60,000 nucleotides of DNA from Symbiodinium natans. Taxonomy: Eukaryota > Sar > Dinophyceae > Suessiales > Symbiodiniaceae. The stretch spans positions 1 through 60,000 of the forward strand of contig CAJNDS010002327.1 in NCBI GenBank assembly GCA_905221605.1. Reading direction: 5' to 3'. Shown piece by piece: positions 1 to 11,900 of the stretch; within the stretch, counting starts at the first letter, position 1; every line of letters starts with the position of its first letter. Under the pieces are notes generated by a model. The model ran no database searches and was not told the DNA's origin. It worked only from the letters and a program-made list of their open reading frames with translations. The position numbers were made by a program, and so were the translations under genes.

Positions 1-630
1 CTCGTCATGACATCTTTCCAAGACCTCATAGTCCAGAACCCAAAGTAGCCCTGGCCAAACCTCAGAGATCTGGTGCCAAAGAAGCGCTGTTTGTTCTGGA
101 CTCCTCACGCAATGTGTCAGCAGGACAAGTGTCTTTGAACCTGCTGTCAGATGCCACAAAACACGAAGCAAGTCTTGATGGCAACCGCTTCCATATGTTA
201 CATCAGACCCTACAATCAAATCGAAATGTCCAGAAGGCCAAGGTGGATCGGTGTGCCAGTCAAGCTGGGCTACTTCGAATCGTTGCGCTTCCTTTCCAAG
301 CTGTGCCGTGCGCTTCAGTCGTTGCACAACTTCATGTCTGTCCGTTGCGGTAACCTCTGCGCCAAGGTAGGCTGCAACTGCAGACACCAGGCCGCACCCA
401 GCACCTAGTTCCAACATTCTCTGACCCTCCACCAGGGACCTGTTCTCGCAAAGGAGATTGCTCAAACAATGTGCAGCCTCCCAAACAATGAATCCTGTGA
501 TAGAGAAGCCATTGGAAGACTCCTCGAACTGTACTTCCACCTGGCCGGATAAGCTTCGCCATGTTCGGATCGCTGTGGCAGTGTTTGCTTGCATGTCAAC
601 CAAGACGACATGATGATTTGAGTGCTTTGA
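1..630 (-). CDS. METTL21-like protein-lysine methyltransferase, 3' part cut by window edge
   Basis: One minus-strand frame stays open from about 630 down to base 1 and runs off the window. It reads through the hallmarks of methyltransferase family 16 (METTL21/EEF2KMT group): GFIVWEAAHCLSNLL, then the SAM-binding motif I LELGAGCGLVSAVAAYLGAE, the acidic post-I residue in TATDR, and the DLIVGSDVTY motif that in this family contacts substrate and cofactor. Such enzymes are cytosolic and methylate lysines of chaperones or translation factors; the substrate here cannot be told. An in-frame stop lies just above about 637, so the 5' end of this piece is probably an exon boundary (AG near 630-640) and the true start lies in another exon not identified. 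The shorter open frames listed by length in this stretch are other registers of the same exon. Family call is firm; exon ends are approximate. Confidence 0.8.
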
Positions 631-639
631 CTCTGATGC

Positions 640-2740
640 TCAAATACCAGGGCTTTAACCAAGCGTGCTGACAACCTTTGCAACAGTCTCCTGCTGGCGG
701 GGAACAACAATGTTCATATGGCGCAAGGGCTTCAGACAAACTGCATGACGACCCAAACAATCCACGACTCGAGATGATGAGCCTGCTCATGCTGTACATG
801 GTATCTCTTGGACGTTACCGTCATGTCACATTGTTGGAGAGCAGCTTCTGTTTGCTCTTTTTCCATGATCAGTTGGACACGCCAGGCGGCCATGTCCTCA
901 AGGCAGCGCTGGCAGACGTTGCAACATCAGTTTGAGGCATGAGCTTATCACAAGTTTCAGGTCAACTGTCTGCGGCAACCAAACAGCTTTGAACCCCCCC
1001 ACTCAAGGCGCACCCTGCAGACCTTGCCACCCACTTCCAGCAACAAACAAAGATGAGTTTTCGACATCCTCTTCATACCGGTGACAAGGCTAGCTGACAC
1101 CCACTTTGTGCAGTCCGTGTGTGCAGGTAGATGCGGTTGGTGTGCCAGGACAAAGGGATGACGCCACGGTAACTCATCCGCCTCAAGCTTGGCAAGACAA
1201 ACTCGGTGGATGGAAGCGTTGTTCTATTTAATGCAGCCTCAACTGCTTGAGAGAGCAGGGATCGGATGTAAGCATGCGCATGTCTGGCGAGAAGGTGTGC
1301 TGTTAACAGATTGAATGCCTGACGCCCTCCTTCTCGTCTGGCATCAAGCTGAACTTCTGCGCCACAGCCTGCAAACTGCTGCAAGCTCTCAGGAGTTCTC
1401 AGATCAGGCAGAAGCTGCTGTTCCGACCTCGTTTGTGTATTGTTGCTGCCTGGCCTTGTACTTCGCATCCTCGTACTCTATTCGAAGAACCTGGCTTGGA
1501 AGATTACATTCGTGGCTGAGTTCCCCCCCGAAGCTACGTGTGGTGCTCACAAAACCCCTGGAGATTACTCAACAAGTTTGCTGGATCACTTGTGGCATGT
1601 GATGTCCGATGGATTGGCCTTTGACTGGCCGGCGTAGCTGTCAACGTTCTCGACATTGATGGCAGCTGCCTGCGGAGAATCAGAAATAAGCTTGGCATCT
1701 GGCTTTCGTTGGGCTGGCTTTTCCCGGTGAATCTGAGTCCCAGGCTGAGCGAAGCTGAGATGTAAGGTAGTCATCGAATGCCTCTGAAAGCCCACAGCAT
1801 TTCACAGCAAACTGCAAGCACCACGCTTTTGCATGCAATAGATTTCTGATGCCTCAGAGCAGAAGCCATTCGTGGCGTTTGGGGTCTCTGTCAAGCTTCA
1901 ATGCTTCCAAAAATGCTAAAGTGGGAGAATCCGAGGCGACTACAATCATGCTTGGAACGGGTGCAAGCACATGGAATCAACAACCATGTTGGGGGTGTTG
2001 TTTGTACATCTGTGATCATGACAATTTGGCTTCATGTATTCCAGTGGCAATTGGCTGGCACCTTTGCTAGCATGGAAAGGTGCAGTACTGCGCATCGTGC
2101 AAAGTGCAGTGGGTTGTGCGCAAAAGCCAGAACGCACCAGAAGCACGAGGACCGATCCCGTGACCCGAAGCCCTTTGGCCTCCTTGCTTGCCACTTTGGT
2201 GGCTGTCTTGAAGTGCACTACGTAGCATACAGGCATTGTTCTGGCACTTGAGGGGAGGTGCCTATGTCGAAAAGCGGATTGTGAGTCCTTGGCCCTGGCC
2301 TGGGCCGAGGCCAGGTGCGACAAGTCCTAGCAAAGAACGCCCGAAAGCTCATGGCACAGGGACTGACAAAAGACCAGGTTTTCGGATGCATTGCGCAGGA
2401 AGATCATGACAATTCCCCTTAAACGAACAGCATCTGAAGCCTCTGTAGAAACATACCCCATTGGCAGCAACCACTTGCTTCAACAGTCGTCAGTTAAGCG
2501 AAGAGCCCCGACATCCAAAGACACTTCCTACAAATCTTACACGTGGGATTGATATGTGCTGATCTCGTGATGAATGGCTTTGTAGGGCGACATACATCTC
2601 AAAAGCTGCCAGTCTCAATGCCCTGAGACAATTCAAGTCTCCTGCTTGCTCCAATCCACCATCACATCATTCAGCTTGATCTTCCTGGACGTGGCTCGTC
2701 AAGTCGCAAATCGCAACCCAAGCCCCCCTTTTCAATTCCT
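640..2740. other. Stretch without a recognisable gene
   Basis: Short open frames occur on both strands (for example 1586-1795 minus and 1946-2323 minus) but none carries a known motif or a pair of splice sites with matching phase. No repeat structure stands out. It may hold the missing 5' exons of the METTL21-like gene. Confidence 0.4.
1073..1468 (-). CDS. Open frame of unknown function
   Basis: A 131-codon open frame on the minus strand, rich in Arg, Leu and Ala, in a stretch that is otherwise anonymous. It has no recognisable motif, no signal peptide and no membrane segment. It could be an exon of a gene between the METTL21-like gene and the kinase gene, or chance. A plus-strand frame (1315-1602) overlaps it and is no better supported. 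Confidence 0.2.
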   Translation of the reverse strand: MRSTRPGSNNTQTRSEQQLLPDLRTPESLQQFAGCGAEVQLDARREGGRQAFNLLTAHLLARHAHAYIRSLLSQAVEAALNRTTLPSTEFVLPSLRRMSYRGVIPLSWHTNRIYLHTRTAQSGCQLALSPV

Positions 2741-2888
2741 TAGCAATTATGAAGTGTACAACAGTCCAACGAAATGGAAATACGCACGCTTTCAACCCAC
2801 GTAAACACCCCAAAACGATCCGAAAGCATAGCAGGAGCTACAACTCGTCTAGGGTCAACAAAACAAAAACTGCTGCTGTTACTATTGC

Positions 2889-2894
2889 TGATAT

Positions 2895-2984
<90 letters not shown>

Positions 2985-3110
2985 CATTCGTACTATTAGT
3001 ACCACAAGTACCACCAGTACCACCAGTACCACTAATATCACTAGTATCACTAGTATCACTAGTATCACTAGTATCACTAGTATCACTAGTATCACTAGTA
3101 TCACTACTAT

Positions 3111-3179
<69 letters not shown>

Positions 3180-3232
3180 CACTACCACTACCACTACCAC
3201 TACCATTACGACTACGACTACTACTACTACTG

Positions 3233-3265
<33 letters not shown>

Positions 3266-3283
3266 CTACTGCTACTGCTACAG

Positions 3284-3361
<78 letters not shown>

Positions 3362-3467
3362 TTCGTACTATTAGTACTATTAGTACTAGTAGTACTTAGT
3401 ACCACTAGTACCACTAATCTCAGTAGTATCACGAGTATATCACTACTATCACTACTATCACTACTAT

Positions 3468-3539
<72 letters not shown>

Positions 3540-3599
3540 CATTACGACGACGACTACTATTACTACTACGACAACGACGACGACTACTATTATTAATTG
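2889..3599. repeat. ACT/TAC trinucleotide satellite, first block
   Basis: About 700 bp of almost pure (TAC)n, broken by variant segments: GTACCACCA-type units near 2996-3030, eight copies of the 9-mer ATCACTAGT near 3033-3110, (ACC ACT) near 3178-3205, and further ATT/AGT variants near 3361-3460. Long poly-Thr, poly-Leu, poly-Ser and poly-Val frames here are products of the repeat, not genes. Confidence 0.97.
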
Positions 3600-3725
3600 A
3601 ACGCTGAGCGAGCGGGCTCTGCTCATAGCGGGCGATTCTGAAACTTCGGGAGGCGCCATGCCCTTGGCTTGCTCCGCCCGTGAGACGTGCCGTGCCGTGG
3701 CCAGCTCCGCCCTTCGGACGTGCCT
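3600..3725. other. Unique GC-rich island inside the trinucleotide satellite
   Basis: About 125 bp of non-repetitive sequence separates the two satellite blocks. It is GC-rich with repeated GTGCC/GACGTGCC and CTCCGCCC words. Its origin is unknown; it may be an inserted fragment around which the satellite expanded, or the seed from which it grew. Confidence 0.6.
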
Positions 3726-4204
<479 letters not shown>

Positions 4205-4692
4205 TACGACTATTTCTCCTACTCCTCTCTTAATCCTCTACCAGCGACGCTGCCATGCTGCACGTGCCATTCTGTGGGAATGCTGGTCCATCTTTGCGAA
4301 ACCAATGTAGTGGTGCAAAGACGCTTTGGTCTTTGCTCACGAAGCACTTCACTGTGATCGAGTTTTGTGGTGAGCGCGGGGGCCTAGCACTACAAACAAC
4401 CTCCAGGACAAAAATGCTTCTTCTTCTGCAGTGCCTAATGGGGTGAACCTCGCGCAAAGCCGCGTGCCGTTCGTCTCAGTCCTTCGTGAAACCGTTTCTC
4501 TCTGAGTCTCTGTCTGGCTGTGTTCCTGTGTGCTGCCGCGAGCAAAATAGCTGCAACACATGCGCGTGCTACTGCGTGCTAGTACTTTTCATGCATTCAG
4601 TACTTGCTCATCAAATTCGTACCATATCATATTGAGGGTTCCAGTTCTGATGGTCCGAGTGCCGAGCCCCAAGTGTTGCTTGAAGAACTGAC

Positions 4693-4836
4693 CTTCGCAA
4701 GTACAGAAACTTGAAAATCTAGTCCAAACTGCTCACTCAAGAACGGTACGACAGTGCAAGAGGCGATAAGACAGGAAAGCCCGCTGCCAGTTGAATGTTC
4801 AAGTTTCACCTCAAGCAGAACAAGCATGCTCGGCAC
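4693..4836 (-). CDS. Putative exon, unknown protein
   Basis: A 48-codon segment that begins after TGGAG at 4837 and ends before GTCAGT at 4692, so both ends look like splice sites and the exon is phase 0 on both sides. It is hydrophobic at the start (VPSMLVLLEVKLEH) and otherwise featureless. With the exon at 5127-5225 it may belong to a membrane protein gene lying between the METTL21-like gene and the CDPK. No family recognised. Confidence 0.35.
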
Positions 4837-5126
4837 CTCCAGAAACACCCTCCTCGCCAAAGGTGAATGAGCGGCTAATCTCCGGCCTGTTTGCTACAGC
4901 ACTGCAAGTTGAAAGGCAGTGATGCCACACATTTTACAAGCATCGCCGGAACAAGTGTGGAACAACATGATTCACAGAACTTACATCTTACCAAAGGCCG
5001 CATGCGGCAACACTTTTGAGTAAACCATTTGGTCCCGTCAGCACATCCCACAGCTGCACAGAACAAACTCGGTATTCGTGTGCAAAACTGCACCTACTTC
5101 ACTCTCGCGCCTGATGCAGTGCCTAC

Positions 5127-5225
5127 CTTTGCGAACATCTGGTCTTCTCATGAACTCGTCCCAATAGGCAGCCTGCATGATGCCGATTTCAAAACCCAGG
5201 AAGGCGACGCTCACAAGCACCATGT
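5127..5225 (-). CDS. Putative exon with a membrane segment
   Basis: Minus-strand exon bounded by AG at 5226 and GTAGGC starting at 5126. It encodes a hydrophobic stretch (VLVSVAFLGFEIGIMQAAYW) followed by a charged turn (MRRPDVRK). The hydrophobic part plus RP turn loosely recalls the last helix of SulP-type anion transporters, but this is too short to call. It lies just downstream of the CDPK stop codon, in the same orientation. Confidence 0.4.
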
Positions 5226-5337
5226 CTACTGTTCATATCGTGGGTCTGCATGTCGAGCTTGTGCCGAGGCTAGGATGTGCACCGCCAGCTCTTTTTGAAG
5301 CCAAAGCGTCAATGTCACAGGTGTGCGCATCCGTGAG

Positions 5338-5406
5338 TTGGAGAAGCTTAGGACATTTGCATGAGTTCAACGATTGGAGAAGTTTAGGACTTCTGCATGA
5401 GTTCAA
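5338..5406. repeat. 36-bp tandem duplication at the CDPK 3' end
   Basis: Two copies of a 33-bp unit (5338-5370 and 5374-5406), period 36 bp, with a few substitutions. On the minus strand the upstream copy encodes the last residues of the CDPK and its stop codon (FELMQKS then TAA); the other copy repeats the same reading (VELMQMS then TAG-type stop) in the 3' UTR. Confidence 0.9.
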
Positions 5407-5909
5407 AGAAATCCTTCCAGCTCAGTTGTCCGTCGCAGATCTCTGCTAGGCTTTCACTGCAAACGCCTCAGCTCAAGGGAAAGTAGCCGTCAACAAAAAG
5501 CGGGAAAGACAACATGCTATGACATGCTGGATGTGGAGCTCTGGTTCCAAGACTTCTGGGACTTCATGCCAGGAAACCTTTCTCATCCTTGCCAGAGTAA
5601 AAGGCCTGCCGCATGTGAGCTGCATCAAAAGAACGTGGCAGAGCGAGCTAGAGGGGCCAAAGGGCGCAAGCTCCTTGTCCCTCTTGCGTGCTCGGCATGC
5701 TGTTGTAGAATTTCAATGGGCTGGCCTCACTAGTGCCTCATTCTGCATTTAGGATGGCAGGCAGCTGTACTGCACACAACACTCACAACGGCAGATGCAA
5801 GGGTATCAGTGCGCATGTTAAGACACGTTCGTGGAACAAGCCTGTGCCAGGTCAGAGGCATCAATGAATCCATCGCGATTCCGATCCAATATCTCGAAAA
5901 CACCTCGAG
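5384..5909 (-). CDS. EF-hand exons 3 and 4 and stop codon of the CDPK
   Basis: Exon 5827-5909 encodes VFEILDRNRDGFIDASDL, a complete EF-hand with Asp/Asn at 1, 3, 5, Gly 6, Ile 8, Asp 12. Exon 5384-5456 encodes SLAEICDGQLSWKDFFEL and a TAA stop; it keeps the D-G-x-L core and the last acidic residue but lacks acidic residues at loop positions 1 and 3, so this fourth hand is probably degenerate. An exon near 5520-5640 (reading MRQAFYSGKDEKG in one frame) may lie between them. Assignment to the kinase gene 3 kb upstream is by order, strand and domain logic. Confidence 0.65.
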
Positions 5910-8900
5910 CTGTGATACTTTGAATGCTTGGCGGAAACTCTTCTGCTCAGCGACGGAGGCCAAACCCATGGAGCCCCCGGCTCTCTCTTTCTCTCTCTCT
6001 CTCGCTCTGCACGCTTGGCCCCGAAGGGAGGCCGGCCCGAAGGTGAGCACGTTACGTAAGCTTTGGGCTTCGGCGGCCGCTTGGCCGATTTAGCATGTAC
6101 CCCGGCTCTGGAATCTCAAAAAAATCTATGATGCAAGAGTACCATGGAATTTGAACGGAACGGGACTATATTTTTCCTCTCTTCCTTCCTTCCTTCCTCG
6201 CTCTTGGCCCTCCCCTCCGATGAAGTACCGAGTTTGTTCATCGGATTGCCTTTGGACTGACGAACCAAGTGGAAAACCAAGCCTCAACCCCCTACATCCT
6301 CAATGAACTGTCCCCAGTTGATCCTCTGTAGGGGATGCTCCGCTTTGGGCTCGCGGACTTTCGATTCCAGGTTGTCCCTGGACAGGGCTTTCCAACTGCC
6401 ACAGAACGGTCTTCACGGAGCGGAAGGCGCAAAAACTCCCAGCCAAAAACGTGCACTTACCGATGTCGGACCGAGAAGGCAAGGTGTCCAAGCCCTTAAT
6501 TCAGAACTGTGGCTGATACTGAATGGATCATTTGTGGGCTCGTGCTTCACCCACATTTTTCCCGGGACTGCTTGGTTCTGTTCTCTGTCCCCTTGCCCCC
6601 CAAACTTGTGTGGCAGTAGACGCCGAGGTGGTTGTGGGTTGCCGTTTTCGATTCTTTCCCGCTGGGGCTGTTCTGGTAGTAGACGCCGAGGTGGTTGCGG
6701 GCTTGCGTTTTCGACCCCTTCCGCCTGGAACTGTTCTCGCAGTAGACGACGAGGTTTGTGGTTGCGGGATCTCGTTGCCCCTGGCCCGTGCCGCTGGCTT
6801 TCTCACCTGCTGTATTCCTCGAACTGGAGCTGGCAGTCGCGGCAGACGTGGCCTGCTGCTTGCCAGGCCAGGGGTGCCCCTTTTTCTGCGTCCCCATCAG
6901 GTAGATGACGCCGGTGATGTCGGGTTCGGTCATGGCTTCGCTCTGTAACGTGTAAGACATCAAACTGCACACAAGGCCCCTTCACGAATGCCTGAAAGAT
7001 CAACCGGCGCACTCTGCTAGGCGCGTCTACTTTGCTCGCTGTGTTAGCCCCAGGTCAGCGTGCCTTTTTTTAGAGTCTTCCCTCCTTCTTCTTTTTCTGC
7101 AGGGCATAGGGGAAGCCCCCCCCCTCTCTCTCTCTTCTTCTTCTTCTTCTGCTTCTTCTACGGGGCTTGAGGAACCCCAAAGGGCCCCCCGCGCGCTGGG
7201 CGCGCCCAGATCAAGTTGCCCAGACGTCAGGAGTTCCCCGGAAAACCCTCCCGGACTAACCCACCCCTCACCTCTCGATTCAGACCCCTCGTAAACCTCC
7301 TGGGGAGCTCATCGTCATCGACACTCTCCTGCCTCGTTGGTGAAACTGCCGGATTATATGCGCCGCTGTTGCCCCTATCCCCTTACTGAAAGTGCACTTT
7401 ACCCTGTTTGCGCTCCGGCTAGTTAGCCAGTGGCTCTCTCTCTCTCTCTCTCTCTTTCTCTATCTCTCTCCCGCACGCATGGCCCCCTCCCGAAGGAGAA
7501 GGCCGCCCCCAGGGGCGCGCAAGTCCGAAGGTCTGTTGGAATGAGGGGCTTACTACGGTTTTCGTAGTCCCCTTTCAGAAAATGGAGTGGTCGCAGGGGA
7601 AAAACATGCTCTCTCTCTCTCTCTCTTATAAGTCCGAGGAACGGCGGCAGAAGTTCCGATCACCGCGAGCTTTGCGCGGCAGCGTGGCGGAGAGAAACTC
7701 GATGTAGGTGATATAACCTTCAACGCGGAAACTTCGAAGCTGCTTCCTGTTGGGATCACCATCACCCTTGCTCCGACTGTGTAGTGTCTTGGTTTGGAAA
7801 TTCAGGACCACTCTAAAGTGCTCTTGTCTGGAAGATAGAACCAAAGTCTACCAAATTACCGGACAAGTGGTCGTTGATGGAGTTTAACACAGGCTATCTT
7901 ATTCCCGTGCTTCTCGTACTATGCTGCTCCTGTGCACAGTGTGTGCAAAAGCTTGGCAAAGGCTGCCCGGATGCTACGTCGACTGTTGGCATGAAAGCAA
8001 ATAAAGACGCAAAAGCAGGTAAGCTGAGGCGAGCTGCAAAAAACATGTGGATAACATGGTCCATCAGTGAAAGCCAGCGTGCCATGAAGTGGGAGGAGGG
8101 AAAGAGAGACGGACAGAGAGGGAGACAGAGAGAGAGCGAGAGAGAGATACAGAGATAGAGAGAGAGAGAGAGAGAGCAAGTGGAAAGCAAGCAACAATAG
8201 GTGGAAGTCCCAGCACATTTTCTCGCGGACTTTCCTGTGTATTCAAGTGCATTTCACGTCACAGATTTCATGTGGAAAGCCGCGAGAGAGCCATGTGTGA
8301 CTGTTCGATACTATTCAAACTATTCGTTCTGGGGACAGGATGCCATTGAGGGTGAATGCGAAGGCGAAGAGTCCTTGCCGACATCTTTACTGCGCTGTGA
8401 GGCAAGCGGACAGCTGATCAAAGGCAGCAACGAGGACCCCAGACAATGTTTTACGTGTATGGAGCACCGTGAAACACCATGATGGTGCTGAGAAGCTTCG
8501 CATACAACGCTTTTTGGCACGCACCGCGAACTATGATAGAATGCTTTTGAGGTGATTCCGAAATAGTTCAGAAGTGAAAGTTGCAGACAAATCTTTGCAC
8601 ACGGCTGTTTGCTGGAAATCTGGGTGGTTCACGAGCTTTCCTGCTAGACGTCTTGCATGTAGCGCGGTGTCTGCGATCTCGTCTGCATCAAGATGCCATC
8701 AGAATCGCTCTCTCTTCTTTTTTTGCAGAGGGTTACTATGCAGATCCTGCCGCGGTCCCCAACGCAATTCACTCTAGTGTTTGGGCATCATTCGTAACAG
8801 TCGCACTATTATGCGAGTATTCTGAAATTCGCTCCTACACTGCTTCTGCACACATGCCCACCAAAAACACCAGGCCGTCGTCATCCAAATCCACACCGCT

Positions 8901-11900
8901 GAAGGCTGTCTCCAGCATCTCTGGCACGGGCGTGCCTTGCACAATTTGTCTGTGCAAAAGCAAACGTCGTGGAGGTTTTGGCCCATCCAACTTCACAGGT
9001 CTTTGACAAGAGATTGCTGCGATCTGCTAGAGGCTCTGGTCTAGACAGTTTGCAGACATGGACCACAACTTAATTGATGTTGTGGAGGAGGGGCCGCTTT
9101 CTTCGTAGAACGACTCGAGTTCCTCCATGGACAGGCCACCGCTGACCGTCCTGTTCAGATGTGAACTGGTATGAAATGATGCGAGAATTATGCTCAAAAG
9201 TGCAGCGCCATCGAAGGTCAGGCTGGGGTGTTGCAGTCTGTACAAACTGGCAGGGGTGTCTAGGCCAACGTGCGTTTGTTTCGAATGGACCCATCCCTGC
9301 AGTGGCCTGTTGTGTTTCAGGGAGAGTAGATTGACGTACAGCAACTAAAGATCGAATTGCGGCACAAAGCATCCTCCTGCCAACGAACATGACAGCACAT
9401 CAAACGAACATTCTTGCTTGTGTGCGGTTTTACTGGCCTGAAAGTACAGAACTTATGAAATGTGACGTGAGGTGGGATCCAGAAACCTCTCAAACCCAGC
9501 TTCCCAGCGCTCATTGTCAGAAACGGGCCGCGGATTGAGCAACATGCGTGTAACTCCCTAAGTCGACTTCACAGAGGGCGTTTCGAATTTAATCCGAAGA
9601 CGAAAGAAATGGATTTCGAAGGGTTTGGCAGAATTCAGGATGCCCTTGCAGCGATTATCGCCAAATCTGAGCGAAAACCTCCATATCAGTCCCTGTACTG
9701 ACCTACCTGTCAAGCTTGGTGAAGGCCGCGCGTTGCGGCCGAGCATGCTTGAAGCTGTAGGCACCGACATGTGCCATCCTGGGTCAATCAATGCGCAAGC
9801 TGACATTCGGTGCTTAGATGCCCACGGAGTGCCATTGTCATAATCAGAGCCAAACGGCAATAGCACAGCTGCACGGATGAGAACCGGCTGCGCTGCAAAG
9901 TCTGTGAAATGCTCCACCAAATTGTCCAAGATCTCCTGGGCCGAAATGGAAACGTAGACGCATGTCTGCACGGACTGCCTATCAGCACAAATGCGCGCCC
10001 GAGGCTACGCTTCAAAGACAAACCGGGGCTTTTCAATTGTACGCTCAGCCAAAATTATTTGGGCACGGCATGTCAAGACGTCACGTCCTGTGCTTCGCGG
10101 TCCAGCTCTGCATACTCAGGGTTGTGTTTGCGGAGTGCCTCAGCCGCCTCCTTCGCGCGTTGATCGGTTTAAGACTGGGGCTTTGCGCTGATGCATCTCG
10201 GTTTGGTACTGCATGGGCCGGTAAACTGAAATCGCACGGCCTTCTCGCTATGCAGCGTGAAGAAGGGATGTTGCAGCGCTTCCCGTGCAGTGAGCCTCAA
10301 GTGGCGGTCGTGGCCTGGGATGCCAGAAGACTCCAGATCCACAAATTATGGTGATCCTACAATATCCTACACACACATTAAGTGGAAGGAACCATAGGTC
10401 ACACCTGAGGCTGCAGACTATCCCTGTTGGCAGTCGACAAGGCTTGGCAGGGTTTTGGTCGTATGGTGTTGTCCAGATTTGTCCACTCAATCGAACCGAA
10501 GAAGCCATGGGAGTGTGGGGGTGAGCGGGAGTGCAGCAGTGCATCAGCAAGTGCATTTCTTGGTTTCATGCTTTCAGGCTCAAACTAAATCTTAGCTTAA
10601 AGCCGAAGTTGAGGGTTTAGAAGCTAAACCACTCCTCGTGGCCATTGCAGAGCCCTGATTCCATGACATCTCAACTGGTGTTTTTCTGAGAATGAAACAT
10701 TCACCCGAAGATATTGCGAGATGCGCATTAGTCTGCTGACGAGGTCGATCGCTTCCTGTCAGAAAACGCACTCATTCTAAGTCACTAACTTTGTTCGAAT
10801 GGACAGGGCACCCCTTTTGGCCCTGTACGACAAGAAGGCAGCTAGCGAAAGCTACCTCTTCACTCATTGCAGTGCAACCGAGCTGAACAATACTCGACAA
10901 GTTCCGGCTTGAGGGTCTCTCTGCGTGATTGCCTTGGATAAGCCTGAATCGCGAAGAACTCGAAGCCTGGGACATTTTTGTTGCTGAAGGGGCAACATGC
11001 ATGGTGGGCCTTTGCGTCACTGCGGACGCAGTGCGGAACATATACCGTCCAAAAAGAGCTCGCTGAAATGCTCTCACGCGCGCACAGCATACCATAGTAT
11101 CCCATTTGCTCAACCGTACCTTTCGCGACGACCAACCCACCGCCCGTCCTTGGGTTTGCCAGGTCTAGGCACCTTCATCTACTGTAGGAGGCTGCTCCCC
11201 TCCTGCCACCCATCCCTGGTGCCGCCGGCACGCGCGCAAAGCGCCGTACCCCCGCCGCCTGTCCTGCAGCACTTTATATTTTACATATACGGAAGAACAC
11301 TTGTGCGTGTACGGGACGTTTTAGATGGATTTGCACGTCTCGAGGCGCTTCGGTTCCCTTGAGTGTTTACAAGCTTTTGCTAAACTCAGGCTTTCTTTAG
11401 AGGCTTTCAGATGCCCTGGAGGTACATTTGCGTTCTTCGGGGCTCCAGCACTTTGGAAGACCTTCTTTGGAGGTTTTGAAGATCTTCTAGAAGGCCTGGA
11501 GGTAAATTGTGCGCTTCGTGGCATTTCGGCTCCCGGTCCTGTTTGAAGGTGTTCTCAGGCTTTCGAGGCTTTCGAAACCTGGAAGTACGTCTGCGAGTTT
11601 TCAGGGCGGTTTGGTTCTCGGGCCTTTTTCAAGGCGTGATGATTCGATCTTTGCTTGTTTCGTGGAGTCTTTTTTGAGTTTCTTGCCAAGGACGTTTAGG
11701 GGGCTTGTAGAAACCCTGGAGGTGCAAAAACACGATCAGGTTCACAATGTTTATGCGGCTTAGACTCTTGGCCCGTTTAAAGGTGGTTTATGGCTTTTGT
11801 TGGCCCAGGAGGCATAACGTTGAAGGCGCTTTAGAGGCTTGCAAGCATTTCGGGGCATTTTGTCGCTTTTTAAAACGCGCTTAGAAGCCTTTTTCATGTA

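Noticed and set aside
8727-8800. Acceptor TTTTTTTGCAG followed by a plus frame (GYYADPAAVPNAIHSS) that faintly recalls an ion-channel pore
   Set aside because: Too short, no channel signature, and the upstream plus gene already stops at 8482.
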